From Actinomycetota bacterium (GTDB taxonomy: Bacteria; Actinomycetota; Thermoleophilia; Solirubrobacterales; Solirubrobacteraceae): a DNA stretch of 12,972 bases. Shown here piece by piece: positions 1-7,791 of the stretch. Within the stretch, counting starts at the first letter, position 1. Each line of letters begins with the position of its first letter. The notes beneath the pieces were generated by a model. It saw only the letters and a list, made by a program, of their open reading frames with translations. It searched no databases and was not told the origin of the DNA. A program made the position numbers and the translations under genes. The DNA is taken from contig SYBY01000039.1 in the NCBI GenBank assembly GCA_005788585.1, forward strand, positions 1 through 12,972, written 5' to 3'.

Positions 1-12
1 GCTACCCGCCGT

Positions 13-2580
13 TCAGCCTGCAGCCCTGAGCCGCGCCTCCAGCTCGTCCGGCGGCAGGGGCCGGTCGAGCAGGAAGCCCTGGGCGTACTGGCAGCCGAGC
101 TCCTTCAGGCGGTCGAGCTGCGCCTCGGTCTCGACGCCCTCGGGGATGACGTCCACGCCGAGGGCGCTGGCCATGCGGACGATGGCGGTGACGATCGCGA
201 GGTCGCCGCTCTCGTCGTCGGCGATGCCGTCGATGAACGAGCGGTCGATCTTCAGGACCTCGATCGGGTAGCGCTTGAGGTAGCTCAGCGACGAGTACCC
301 GGTGCCGAAGTCGTCGATGACGAGGCGCACGCCCAGGCGCTGCAGCCGGCGCAGGGTGTCGGCGGTGGTCTGCGCGTCCTCGATGAGCACGTGCTCGGTG
401 ATCTCCAGGCCGACGTCGTTCGGGTGCACGCCGGCCTCGTCGATGGCCTCCGCGACGGTGTCGACGATGTCGTGCTGCGTGACCTGCCGGGCGGAGAGGT
501 TGACGGTGATCCGCAGGTCCTCGGCGGCGTCGACCGACCGGCGCCAGCGGGCCAGCTGCCGGCATGCGCGCTGGAGCACCCACGCGCCGAGCGGCACGAT
601 GAGCCCGCTCTCCTCGGCGATCGGGATGAACTGGTCGGGACCGACGAGCCCGCGCTCGGGATGGTTCCAGCGCACGAGCGCCTCGCAGCTGGCGATGCGC
701 CCGGAGCGCAGGTCGTGGATCGGCTGGAAGAAGAGCTGGAGCTCCTCGCGGTCGAGCGCGCGGCGCAGCTCGTTCTCGACCTGCAGGCGCGCGACGGCAC
801 GCGCGCGCATGCCCTCGTCGAAGACCTCGTAGCGGCCGCGGCCGGCCTCCTTCGCGCGGTACATCGCGGCGTCGGCGTCGCGCAGCAGCTCGGAGGCCTC
901 GATGTGCGAGTCGGCCACGACGAGGCCGACGCTGGCCGTCGCGAACTGCTGCTCGCCGCCGAGAGCGAACGGGCGCAGGAAGCACGCGCCCAGGCGCTCG
1001 GCCATCTCCTGCGCCTCGCGCTCGTCCTCGAGGTCCTCGCAGAGGACGGCGAACTCGTCGCCGCCGTGCCGGGCGACCGTGTCGCTCGCGCGGACCGCGC
1101 CGGAGAGGCGGGGCGCGACCTCGCGCAGCAGCTCGTCGCCGACGAGATGACCGAGGGAGTCGTTGATGAGCTTGAAGCGGTCGATGTCGAGCAGCAGGAC
1201 CGCCAGGGGTGACCGGTCGCGCTCGCTGCGCGCCAGCGCCTGGGCGAGACGGTCGCGGAACAGGACGCGGTTCGGCAGGCCGGTGAGCGGGTCGTGCATC
1301 GCGTCGTGGCGGGCCTGGTCCTCGGCACGGCGCGCGGCGATCGCCGTCGCGAGCACGTGGGAGACCGCCTGCAGCAGGTTCGTGTCGTCGTCGGTGAAGA
1401 CGCGGCGTTCCTGGCTGTAGGCCCCGAGCATGCCGAGCGGGCGATCGCGCTCGCCGAGCGGCACCGCCGTCCCGCTGATGATCCCGTGCTCGCGCAGCGG
1501 CTCGATCATCACCCCGCTGGGGCTCTCGTCGAGATCGAGGAACGTCACCGGCCCGCGCTCGAGGCGCCGGAACGCGGCGGTCCGGACGTCGTCGGGGGCG
1601 CGCATCCGCGAGCCGAGCATGCCGCTGTTCAGCCCGACGCCGGCGGCGACGAGCATCTCGTGGCTGCCGCGCTCGAACTCCAGGACGACGGCGAGCGGCA
1701 CGTCGAGGGTGCGGGAGACCGCCTCGCAGGCCTCGCGCAGCAGGTCGGGGACCGGCATGCCCGTCAGCGCGCGCTCGCCGAGCGCGGCCACCGCCGACTG
1801 CTGGGCCAGGCGCCGCTCGAGCTCCTGGGCGTCGCGCCGGCGGGCGGTGATGTCCTGCGTCGAGCAGCGCACCTCCGCCACCCGGCCGTCGTCGCCGGTG
1901 ATCCCCGCGCACGTGGTCTCCAGCCAGCGCACGTCTCCGCGCGCGTTGCGCAGCCGGTAGGCGACCGTGACGGTCTGCCCCGCGCGCACGGCCGGATCGA
2001 TCTCCGCGCGGACCCGCGCGCGGTCGTCCTCGTGAACCAGCTCGTAGATCGACCGGCCGACGAGCTCCTCCTGCTCGATCCCCAGCTCGCTCACCGAGGG
2101 CGAGACGTAGAGCACGGTGCCGTCAGGGCTGTGGCGGGTGACGATGTCGGTCGCGTGCTCGGCCAGTGACCGGAACGCCGTCTCGCGCTCACGCAGCTCG
2201 AGCTCGGCCTGCTGGCGCTGCGACGCGTCGAACGTGACGACGAGACCTCCGACCACGGTGCCGTCGCTGTCGACGACCGGTGAGGCCACCGCCAGATGCA
2301 GCGCGCGCTCGTCCGGCGTGGACAGCTCGAAGCGCCGGTCCTCCCCGGCGAGCACGGCGCGCCAGACGGTCTCGGACGGCGCGACGACGCCCGCGGGCAG
2401 CACCTCGGAGATCAGACGACCGCGGCCCGGTCCGTCGATGACCCGCAGCTCCTGGTCGAACCGGTGGACTCCGACGCCCGGAACCGCGCCCGCGTCCGCG
2501 CCTGCGGCCGTGGCACGGCCGTGTTGAGGGACAGAGGAGTCGCGCCGGGTCGGCACCGTCACGAGGCCAACTATCGGCAA
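13..2580 (-). CDS. PAS-PAS-GAF-GGDEF-EAL bifunctional cyclic di-GMP signalling protein
   Basis: This predicted cytoplasmic sensor (855 aa, no membrane segment) makes and/or degrades cyclic di-GMP. Domains in order: a weak PAS-like region at about 35-118, a clear PAS with PAC at about 131-245 (ending TQDITARRR), a GAF domain at about 262-418, GGDEF at about 428-585 and EAL at about 600-850. The cyclase half looks active: DIDRFK at 465-470 and an exact GGDEF at 506-510. An inhibitory I-site RASD lies at 497-500, five residues before GGDEF. The phosphodiesterase half keeps EALVRW (633-638), NLSA (694-697), EITEH (726-730), DDFGTGYSS (756-764), KIDR (777-780) and EGVET (814-818). All residues usually needed for both activities are therefore visible; which activity dominates cannot be read from sequence. 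The furthest upstream start is TTG; GTG codons at residues 7 and 9 are alternatives, so the first ~35 residues are uncertain. It is divergent from the operon beginning at 2678. Domain identity is certain; the sensed ligand is unknown. Confidence 0.96.
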   Translation of the reverse strand: MPIVGLVTVPTRRDSSVPQHGRATAAGADAGAVPGVGVHRFDQELRVIDGPGRGRLISEVLPAGVVAPSETVWRAVLAGEDRRFELSTPDERALHLAVASPVVDSDGTVVGGLVVTFDASQRQQAELELRERETAFRSLAEHATDIVTRHSPDGTVLYVSPSVSELGIEQEELVGRSIYELVHEDDRARVRAEIDPAVRAGQTVTVAYRLRNARGDVRWLETTCAGITGDDGRVAEVRCSTQDITARRRDAQELERRLAQQSAVAALGERALTGMPVPDLLREACEAVSRTLDVPLAVVLEFERGSHEMLVAAGVGLNSGMLGSRMRAPDDVRTAAFRRLERGPVTFLDLDESPSGVMIEPLREHGIISGTAVPLGERDRPLGMLGAYSQERRVFTDDDTNLLQAVSHVLATAIAARRAEDQARHDAMHDPLTGLPNRVLFRDRLAQALARSERDRSPLAVLLLDIDRFKLINDSLGHLVGDELLREVAPRLSGAVRASDTVARHGGDEFAVLCEDLEDEREAQEMAERLGACFLRPFALGGEQQFATASVGLVVADSHIEASELLRDADAAMYRAKEAGRGRYEVFDEGMRARAVARLQVENELRRALDREELQLFFQPIHDLRSGRIASCEALVRWNHPERGLVGPDQFIPIAEESGLIVPLGAWVLQRACRQLARWRRSVDAAEDLRITVNLSARQVTQHDIVDTVAEAIDEAGVHPNDVGLEITEHVLIEDAQTTADTLRRLQRLGVRLVIDDFGTGYSSLSYLKRYPIEVLKIDRSFIDGIADDESGDLAIVTAIVRMASALGVDVIPEGVETEAQLDRLKELGCQYAQGFLLDRPLPPDELEARLRAAG

Positions 2581-2665
2581 TTTGCCCTGCTAACTCAAGG
2601 TGGCACGTCAGCGCTCGTCGCCCAGGCACCCCGGAACACCTGCGCCCACCGGCCGGTCTGAGGAC

Positions 2666-2671
2666 TACGCT
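2666..2671 (+). promoter_or_regulatory. Candidate -10 hexamer (TACGCT), possibly leaderless
   Basis: TACGCT fits the actinobacterial TANNNT -10 pattern and ends 6 nt before the ATG at 2678, so transcription would begin at or next to the start codon. No Shine-Dalgarno is visible upstream of that ATG, which fits a leaderless mRNA. No convincing -35 is seen. This is inferred from position only. Confidence 0.4.
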
Positions 2672-2677
2672 CCGCCC

Positions 2678-3433
2678 ATGACGCCCAAACTGGACACCGC
2701 CGGCACGCTCGAGCGGATCTTCGAGATGTACTCCCGGCAGTTCGGCGTGCTGCTGCCCGCCGCGCTCATCATCTACCTGCCCGTCGCGATCTTCCAGGTG
2801 ATCGCCGGCACGAACTTCGTCCTCCTGCTGCTCGCCTCGATCTTCGCGCTGATCGCCGGCACCCTGTTCCAGGGCGCCGTCGTCCAGGCCGTCCGCGACA
2901 TGCAGGACGGCAAGCGCGACTTCTCGGTCGGAGAGCTCATCTCGTCGGCCGTCCCGTTCATCGCGCCGCTGCTCGGCGCGGGCATCCTCGCGGGCCTGGG
3001 CATCGGCATCGGCCTCATCCTGCTGATCGTCCCCGGGCTGTTCCTGCTGACGATCTGGGCGGTCATCGCGCCGGTCATCGTCGTCGAGAAGACCGGCGTC
3101 TTCCCGGCCTTCGGACGCAGCAGGGAGCTCGTCAAGGGCCAGGGCTGGCGCGTCTTCGGCGTCCTCATCGTGATGTTCCTCATCACGATCATCGCCCAGC
3201 AGATCCTGCTGGTCATCGGCGAGGGCATCGGCGACGAGATCGGCCGCGGTGTCGGCTTCCTCGTGGCCGCGACGCTCACCGCCCCGCTCGGTGCGCTCAC
3301 CGCGGCCATCCTGTACTTCACGCTCAAGGGCCTGAAGGGCGAGGCCGCGGCGCCGCCCGTCGAGTCCGCGCCGCCCGCCGACTCGCCGTTCGGCGGCCCG
3401 GCATCGGGCGGTCCGTCGCCCTTCGGCCAGTAG
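2678..3433 (+). CDS. Six-helix integral membrane protein of the GlpQ-membrane-domain/YIP1-like type
   Basis: This 251-residue protein is almost entirely membrane-embedded. Hydrophobic segments lie at about 22-43, 46-66, 91-113, 114-136, 157-181 and 193-217, with short loops between them. The stretch VPGLFLLTIWAVIAPVIVVE (118-137), followed by FGRSRELVKGQGWRVFGV (145-162), is typical of the uncharacterised membrane family related to the membrane domain of glycerophosphodiester phosphodiesterases. No catalytic motif is present, so no enzymatic role is proposed. The C-terminal ~30 residues are a Pro/Gly/Ser-rich tail with PFGG, PSPFG repeats, probably disordered and cytosolic. The ATG at 2678 is chosen over an upstream in-frame start at 2600 because the extra 26 residues are polar, Pro/Arg-rich and unlike the family, and a -10-like hexamer sits just before this ATG. 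It leads a three-gene operon; the thioesterase gene starts 7 nt after its stop. It could be a transporter-like or lipid-associated protein. Confidence 0.9.
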   Translation: MTPKLDTAGTLERIFEMYSRQFGVLLPAALIIYLPVAIFQVIAGTNFVLLLLASIFALIAGTLFQGAVVQAVRDMQDGKRDFSVGELISSAVPFIAPLLGAGILAGLGIGIGLILLIVPGLFLLTIWAVIAPVIVVEKTGVFPAFGRSRELVKGQGWRVFGVLIVMFLITIIAQQILLVIGEGIGDEIGRGVGFLVAATLTAPLGALTAAILYFTLKGLKGEAAAPPVESAPPADSPFGGPASGGPSPFGQ

Positions 3434-3440
3434 CCGGGAG

Positions 3441-4163
3441 ATGGACACCGCGCTCGTCGCGCCGCGGCCCGGCGGGCGCACCTTCACGGCGGAGGTCATC
3501 GCCGGGCTCGGGGACACCGCGCCCGGCGGGCGGGTCCGCGTCGATGCGATCGCGCGGTGGCTGCAGGACGTCGCCTACCGCGACGTCGGCGACGCCGGGC
3601 TGCTCGACGACGGCACGTGGATCGTGCGGCGGCTGCGCATGCGCGTGGAGGCGTTCCCGCGCTTCGACGAGCGCTGCGAGCTGACCACCTTCTGCAGCGG
3701 CGTCGGCGCCGTCCTCGCCGAGCGCCGCACCACGATCCGCGGCGCCGCGGGCGCGCACGTGGAAGCGGTCGCGCTGTGGGTGCACCTCGAGCCCGGCGGC
3801 GACGGGCTGCGGCCGCCGTCGGACGCCTACCGCGCGGTGTACGGCACGAGCGCGGGCGACCGCCGCGTGCGGGCGCGGCTGTTCCATGACCCCAAGCCGC
3901 CGGACGATGCCCCCGCGCGCCCGTTCGCCTTCCGCGCCGCCGACCTCGACGTCGCGGACCACGTCAACAACGCGGCGTACTGGACCGCGCTGGAGGAGCT
4001 GCTCGCCGGTGCCGATGATCCGGCCGTGCCCTTCGACGCCGAGATCGAGCACCGCGCGCCCGGCGACGCCGGGACCGTGACGATCGCCGGTCGCCCCGCC
4101 GCCGCCTGGATCGTCGACCCCGCCGGCACGACCCTCGCGACCATCAGGGAGCTCACCGCATGA
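3441..4163 (+). CDS. Acyl-ACP thioesterase-like double-hotdog protein
   Basis: This 240-residue protein resembles the acyl-[acyl-carrier-protein] thioesterase family, which releases free fatty acids from ACP in the cytoplasm. The first hotdog has the characteristic helix VDAIARWLQDVAYRDV (34-49), then GTWIVRRLRMRVEAFPRFDE (58-77) and an LTTFCSG strand. The second hotdog contains DLDVADHVNNAAYWTALEE (168-186), matching the family signature DxDxNxHVNNxxY. The position normally holding the conserved Asn of the DVNxH motif is Ala172, while Asp170 and His174 are kept, so activity may be altered. The ATG at 3441 is directly abutted by GGGAG with no spacing, so it is not a well-placed ribosome site. 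With the 7-nt gap from the previous stop, translation probably relies on coupling. Its stop overlaps the GH15 start in ATGA (4160-4163). The family assignment is fairly sure; the acyl substrate and catalytic competence are not. Confidence 0.88.
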   Translation: MDTALVAPRPGGRTFTAEVIAGLGDTAPGGRVRVDAIARWLQDVAYRDVGDAGLLDDGTWIVRRLRMRVEAFPRFDERCELTTFCSGVGAVLAERRTTIRGAAGAHVEAVALWVHLEPGGDGLRPPSDAYRAVYGTSAGDRRVRARLFHDPKPPDDAPARPFAFRAADLDVADHVNNAAYWTALEELLAGADDPAVPFDAEIEHRAPGDAGTVTIAGRPAAAWIVDPAGTTLATIRELTA

Positions 4164-5995
4164 CCGTCTCCGACGACCGCTACCTGCCTATCGCCGAGCA
4201 CGGCCTGATCGGCGACCTCCAGACCGCCGCGCTCGTGGACACGCGCGGGGCGATCTCGTGGTTCTGCTGCCCGCGCTTCGACTCTCCCAGCATCTTCGCC
4301 TCGCTCCTGGACGCCGACCGCGGCGGGCACTTCTCGATCACCGTCCCGGGCGAGGACGTCGTCGTCAAACAGCTGTACCTGCCCGACACGGCGATCCTCG
4401 TGACGCGGTTCCTGACCCCGGGCGGGGTCGGGGAGGTCGTCGACTTCATGCCGATCAGCGACCCGTCGGTCGCCACCGACCACCACCGCATCATCCGCGC
4501 CGTGCGCGTGGTGCGCGGCGAGGTCACGTTCGAGATGGAGTGCACGCCGCGCTTCGACTACGGGCGTCGCGACCACGGACTGCACCTGACCGATCACCAC
4601 GCGATGTTCACGACACCCGTGCAGGAGATCACGCTGCAGTCGACCGCGAAGCTCGAGCGCCTCGGCGAGCACGACGTGCGCGCGACCTTCACCCTGGCGG
4701 CCGGCGACGAGGGCGGCGTGGCGCTCGCCGCCGGGGCACCCGGACTGTCCCCGGGACCGCTGCAGGTCGGGCAGGTGCGCGAGCTGGGCGACCAGACCGC
4801 GAAGTTCTGGCGCGACTGGCTGCACGGCTGCACCTACCAGGGGCGCTGGCGCGAGACCGTCCGCCGCTCGGCCCTGACGCTGAAGCTGCTGACGTACGCC
4901 CCGACCGGCGCACCGGTCGCGGCGCCGACCACCAGCCTGCCCGAGCAGCTCGGGGGCGAGCGCAACTGGGACTACCGCTACACGTGGATCCGCGACGCGT
5001 CCTTCAGCCTCCAGGCGCTGCTGCAGCTCGGGTTCGCCGACGAGGCCGAGGCGTTCGCCCGCTGGCTCGACGACCGCGTCGTCGAGCAGGCGGGCGACGA
5101 GTCCGGCCCGCTGAAGGTCATGTACCGCGTCGACGGGTCCAGCGACCTCGACGAGGTCTCGCTCGAGCACTGGGAGGGCTACGAGGGCTCGGCTCCCGTC
5201 CGCGTCGGCAACGGCGCCGCCGACCAGCTCCAACTCGACATCTACGGCGAGGCGCTCGATTCGATCTACCAGGCCACGCGCCACGGCCGCCCTGTGACGC
5301 ACCACGGCTGGCTCAAGCTCTGCCGCATCGTCGACTGGCTGTGCGAGCACTGGGACGCGCCGGACGAGGGGATCTGGGAGACGCGCGGCGGGCAGAAGGC
5401 CTTCACGTACAGCCGCCTCATGTCGTGGGTTGCGCTCGACCGCGCGATCCGTATCTCCCGCCACCGTGGCCTGCCGGCGGACATCACACGGTGGCGGGCC
5501 TCGCGCGACGCGATCTACCGGCAGATCATCGAGCATGGCTGGGACGCCGATCGCGCCGCGTTCGTGCAGCACTACGACGGCGGCATCGTCGACGCCGCGC
5601 TGCTGAAGATGCCGCTGGTCGGGTTCCTCGCGCCGAGCGATGAGCTGTGGCACCAGACCCTGGCCGCGATGCGCGAGGACCTCGTCTCGGACAGCCTCGT
5701 CTACCGCTACGACCCCGCGGCGTCACCGGACGGTCTGCGCGGCAGCGAGGGCACGTTCTCGCTGTGCACCTTCTGGTTCGTCGACGCGCTCGCGCGGACC
5801 GGCGAGCTCGACGAGGCGCGGCTGACCTTCGAGAAGATGCTGACGTACGCCAACCACCTCGGCCTGTTCAGCGAGGAGATCGGGCCGACGGGCGAGCAGC
5901 TCGGCAACTTCCCGCAGGCGTTCACGCACCTCGCGCTCATCAGCGCGGCGGTGAACCTCGACGAGGCGCTCAACGAGCGCGAGCGCGTCCGTTAG
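4160..5995 (+). CDS. Glycoside hydrolase family 15 protein (glucoamylase/trehalase-type)
   Basis: This 611-residue enzyme is predicted to hydrolyse alpha-glucosidic bonds by inversion; mycobacterial relatives of this architecture act as trehalases, others on alpha-1,4-glucans. The N-terminal beta-sandwich (about 1-215) opens with YLPIAEHGLIGDLQTAALVD and ISWFCCPRFDSPSIFASLLD, typical of the bacterial trehalase-like subgroup. The (alpha/alpha)6 barrel follows, with GGERNWDYRYTWIRDASFSL (265-284). The likely general acid is Glu407 in GIWETRG, and the likely general base is Glu579 in GPTGEQLGNFPQAFTHL, both at the expected places. Length is normal for the group and there is no signal peptide, so it should be cytoplasmic and act on internal trehalose or glycogen-derived oligosaccharide. 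The start is fixed by the ATGA overlap with the thioesterase gene, implying translational coupling. Its TAG shares bases with the opposing hydrolase stop. Substrate is not decidable from sequence alone. Confidence 0.95.
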   Translation: MTVSDDRYLPIAEHGLIGDLQTAALVDTRGAISWFCCPRFDSPSIFASLLDADRGGHFSITVPGEDVVVKQLYLPDTAILVTRFLTPGGVGEVVDFMPISDPSVATDHHRIIRAVRVVRGEVTFEMECTPRFDYGRRDHGLHLTDHHAMFTTPVQEITLQSTAKLERLGEHDVRATFTLAAGDEGGVALAAGAPGLSPGPLQVGQVRELGDQTAKFWRDWLHGCTYQGRWRETVRRSALTLKLLTYAPTGAPVAAPTTSLPEQLGGERNWDYRYTWIRDASFSLQALLQLGFADEAEAFARWLDDRVVEQAGDESGPLKVMYRVDGSSDLDEVSLEHWEGYEGSAPVRVGNGAADQLQLDIYGEALDSIYQATRHGRPVTHHGWLKLCRIVDWLCEHWDAPDEGIWETRGGQKAFTYSRLMSWVALDRAIRISRHRGLPADITRWRASRDAIYRQIIEHGWDADRAAFVQHYDGGIVDAALLKMPLVGFLAPSDELWHQTLAAMREDLVSDSLVYRYDPAASPDGLRGSEGTFSLCTFWFVDALARTGELDEARLTFEKMLTYANHLGLFSEEIGPTGEQLGNFPQAFTHLALISAAVNLDEALNERERVR

Positions 5996-7752
5996 CGGAT
6001 CGCCCGCAGGCGGCGTGCGACCGTCCGCGCGCTGACCTCGCCGTCGCGATCGGCGGCCTCCGCGGTCGGCAGCGTCCCCGCGTGGGTGAGCATGAAGTCG
6101 ACGACCGCGGCCGCCGTGTCCTCCGGCTGGCCGTCGTTCTGGCGCGGCGAGGCGGTGACGACATCGAGGTGGTCGTAGCCCGGCAGCGTCACCGCAACGT
6201 CGCCCGGACGGGCCGGCGGCGCCTTGCGGTCGGTCACGCCGTCTGCGGCGAACACCGTCAGGCGCGGCCGTGCCGCGGGCCCCCCGGCGTAGCGGACGTG
6301 CGCGAGGTCGCCCGCCCGGAACCCGGCCTGGGAGAAGCCGACGTCCGTGGTGATGCGGGTGGGGAAGTACTCCTCGGCGAAGTCGAGCGGCCCGTTGCCG
6401 AGCACCCGCGCCATGTCCTGGATGTCGGTGACCTCGCTCTCCGGCGTGCTGTACGGCAACCCGTTCGGCTGCGGGAAGGCCGGCAGCGCGTCGTCGAAGT
6501 TCGCCCAGCCGTAGAGCTGGCCGGTCGCCGTCGGGAAGAGCAGCGACCCGCCCTGCGACCAGGCCTTGCGACCGACCGGGCCGCGGTCATACACGCCGAG
6601 GCTCGTGCGGATGAAGCTCAGCGGCTGCGTGTCGTCGTCGAGGAACGCGCCGAGCAGCGCCTCGCCGGTCAGCTGCTGGCGGCGCAGCATCGCGACGGGG
6701 GCGACGAGGTCGGCCGCCGTGCGCGAGTGGAACAGGCGCAGTCCCTGCTCGGCCGCGCCGCGCGTGGGAATGCGCGCCACGAGGTCGGACGTGTCGGTGT
6801 CGGGCCGCAGCTGGGCGGTCACGCCGACGCCGAGGAGCGTGCCCATCGTCTCGGGCCCGATGAAGCCGAAGTCCACGACGCGCAGCGACGAGTTCACGAA
6901 CGACGTGACCGCGTGGTACGCGTACGAACGGGTGCGCTGCACCGACTCGCTGACCAGCGGGACGTCGCCCAGGCCCGAGGGGTCGGCCGTCACGACGCTG
7001 TCGAGCGCGATCGACGCGCGGCACAGCTCGTAGCCGGCGTCGCCGGTGGTGGCGTCGTCGCCGTCGAAGTCCCAGGCCATGAGCTGGCCGGTGAGCGAGC
7101 CGCCGAGGCTGTGCCCGCCGCAGAACAGCTTGCGCGCCCGCACGTCGGCGTCGGGCATGCCGTCCACGATGACGGTGCGGTAGTCCTCGATCGTCTGCTT
7201 GAGATCGAAGTGCGCCGCGATGGCGACCTGGCCGTTCTTCAGGAAGCCGCCGAACGTGCGCCCCTCGACCTCCTTGCGGCCGAAGTAGTAGTCCAGCGCC
7301 GCGGCCGGGTCGTTCGCGCGCAGCGCGGCGTCGAGCCCGTGGCGGTCCTCCAGGCAGTTCGAGCGGCGGTCCAGCGCCCACACCTCGACGCTCCGCCCCC
7401 GCTCGGCGGCGAGCTGCACGACCCCCAGGCCGTGCATCTCCAGCGAGCCCGCGCCGCCCAGCACGCCGGGCATGTTCACGAAGACGGCGTCGGCCTGCTG
7501 CGGGTCGGCGGGCCCACCGGCGCGGCGGTAGCGGTAGTAGCGCAGCTGGTCGCAGGCCGCCGGGTGGGCGGGCACGCCCGCGGGCATCGGGGCGTCGAGC
7601 GTGACGAGCGAGCGGGTGACGTCGGCGAACGGGCCGGGCGGAGTGGCGAGCGGCTGCTCGGTCCGCGCCGCGGATGCCGCCGCGGGGGCGAGCAGCGCGA
7701 CGGCGGCGCTCACCAGCGCGGCACGGCGGACCTGCGGGAACCTGCGATGCAC
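5992..7752 (-). CDS. Large secreted alpha/beta-hydrolase
   Basis: This 586-residue exported protein has a signal peptide: MHRRFPQVRR basic region, hydrophobic 11-25, and a likely AxA cleavage after ASA (26-28). The nucleophile elbow GGHSLGGS (212-219) puts the catalytic Ser at 215. A late GYDHLDV places the probable catalytic His at 528, and Asp504 or Asp508 in VFAADGVTD is a candidate acid. Cysteines at 67, 133, 211 and 244 could form disulfides outside the cell. An esterase, lipase or peptidase-like role is plausible, but I do not recognise a named subfamily; it is long for a simple esterase, and the region between Ser and His (~310 residues) must contain a large lid or cap. The GTG start is supported by a strong GGGGAG six bases upstream; no in-frame ATG lies nearby. 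It follows the quinone oxidoreductase gene by 39 nt on the same strand, so it is probably co-transcribed. The stop overlaps that of the convergent GH15 gene. Confidence 0.88.
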   Translation of the reverse strand: MHRRFPQVRRAALVSAAVALLAPAAASAARTEQPLATPPGPFADVTRSLVTLDAPMPAGVPAHPAACDQLRYYRYRRAGGPADPQQADAVFVNMPGVLGGAGSLEMHGLGVVQLAAERGRSVEVWALDRRSNCLEDRHGLDAALRANDPAAALDYYFGRKEVEGRTFGGFLKNGQVAIAAHFDLKQTIEDYRTVIVDGMPDADVRARKLFCGGHSLGGSLTGQLMAWDFDGDDATTGDAGYELCRASIALDSVVTADPSGLGDVPLVSESVQRTRSYAYHAVTSFVNSSLRVVDFGFIGPETMGTLLGVGVTAQLRPDTDTSDLVARIPTRGAAEQGLRLFHSRTAADLVAPVAMLRRQQLTGEALLGAFLDDDTQPLSFIRTSLGVYDRGPVGRKAWSQGGSLLFPTATGQLYGWANFDDALPAFPQPNGLPYSTPESEVTDIQDMARVLGNGPLDFAEEYFPTRITTDVGFSQAGFRAGDLAHVRYAGGPAARPRLTVFAADGVTDRKAPPARPGDVAVTLPGYDHLDVVTASPRQNDGQPEDTAAAVVDFMLTHAGTLPTAEAADRDGEVSARTVARRLRAIR

Positions 7753-7757
7753 AGCCG

Positions 7758-7766
7758 TCTCCCCCC
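7758..7766 (-). promoter_or_regulatory. Strong ribosome binding site deciding a GTG start
   Basis: On the minus strand GGGGGGAGA precedes GTG at 7752, with six bases between GGGGAG and the start codon. This supports GTG as the true start of the secreted hydrolase and contrasts with the apparently leaderless genes nearby. Confidence 0.7.
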
Positions 7767-7791
7767 GGAAACTGGACGAACGCCCAAGAGT

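Noticed and set aside
2581..2665. A riboswitch or cyclic di-GMP aptamer in the divergent spacer next to the GGDEF-EAL gene
   Set aside because: The spacer is under 100 bases, GC-rich and shows no conserved aptamer core or long paired structure.
2600..2677. Upstream in-frame extension of the membrane protein (26 residues)
   Set aside because: It is polar, Pro/Arg-rich and contains the probable -10 hexamer; the ATG at 2678 fits the family N-terminus.
5986..6015. Short inverted repeats (TCCG-TTAG-CGGA and a CCGC-AG-GCGG stem) at the convergent stops as a terminator
   Set aside because: Stems are only four base pairs with no T tract, and they lie within both coding ends.
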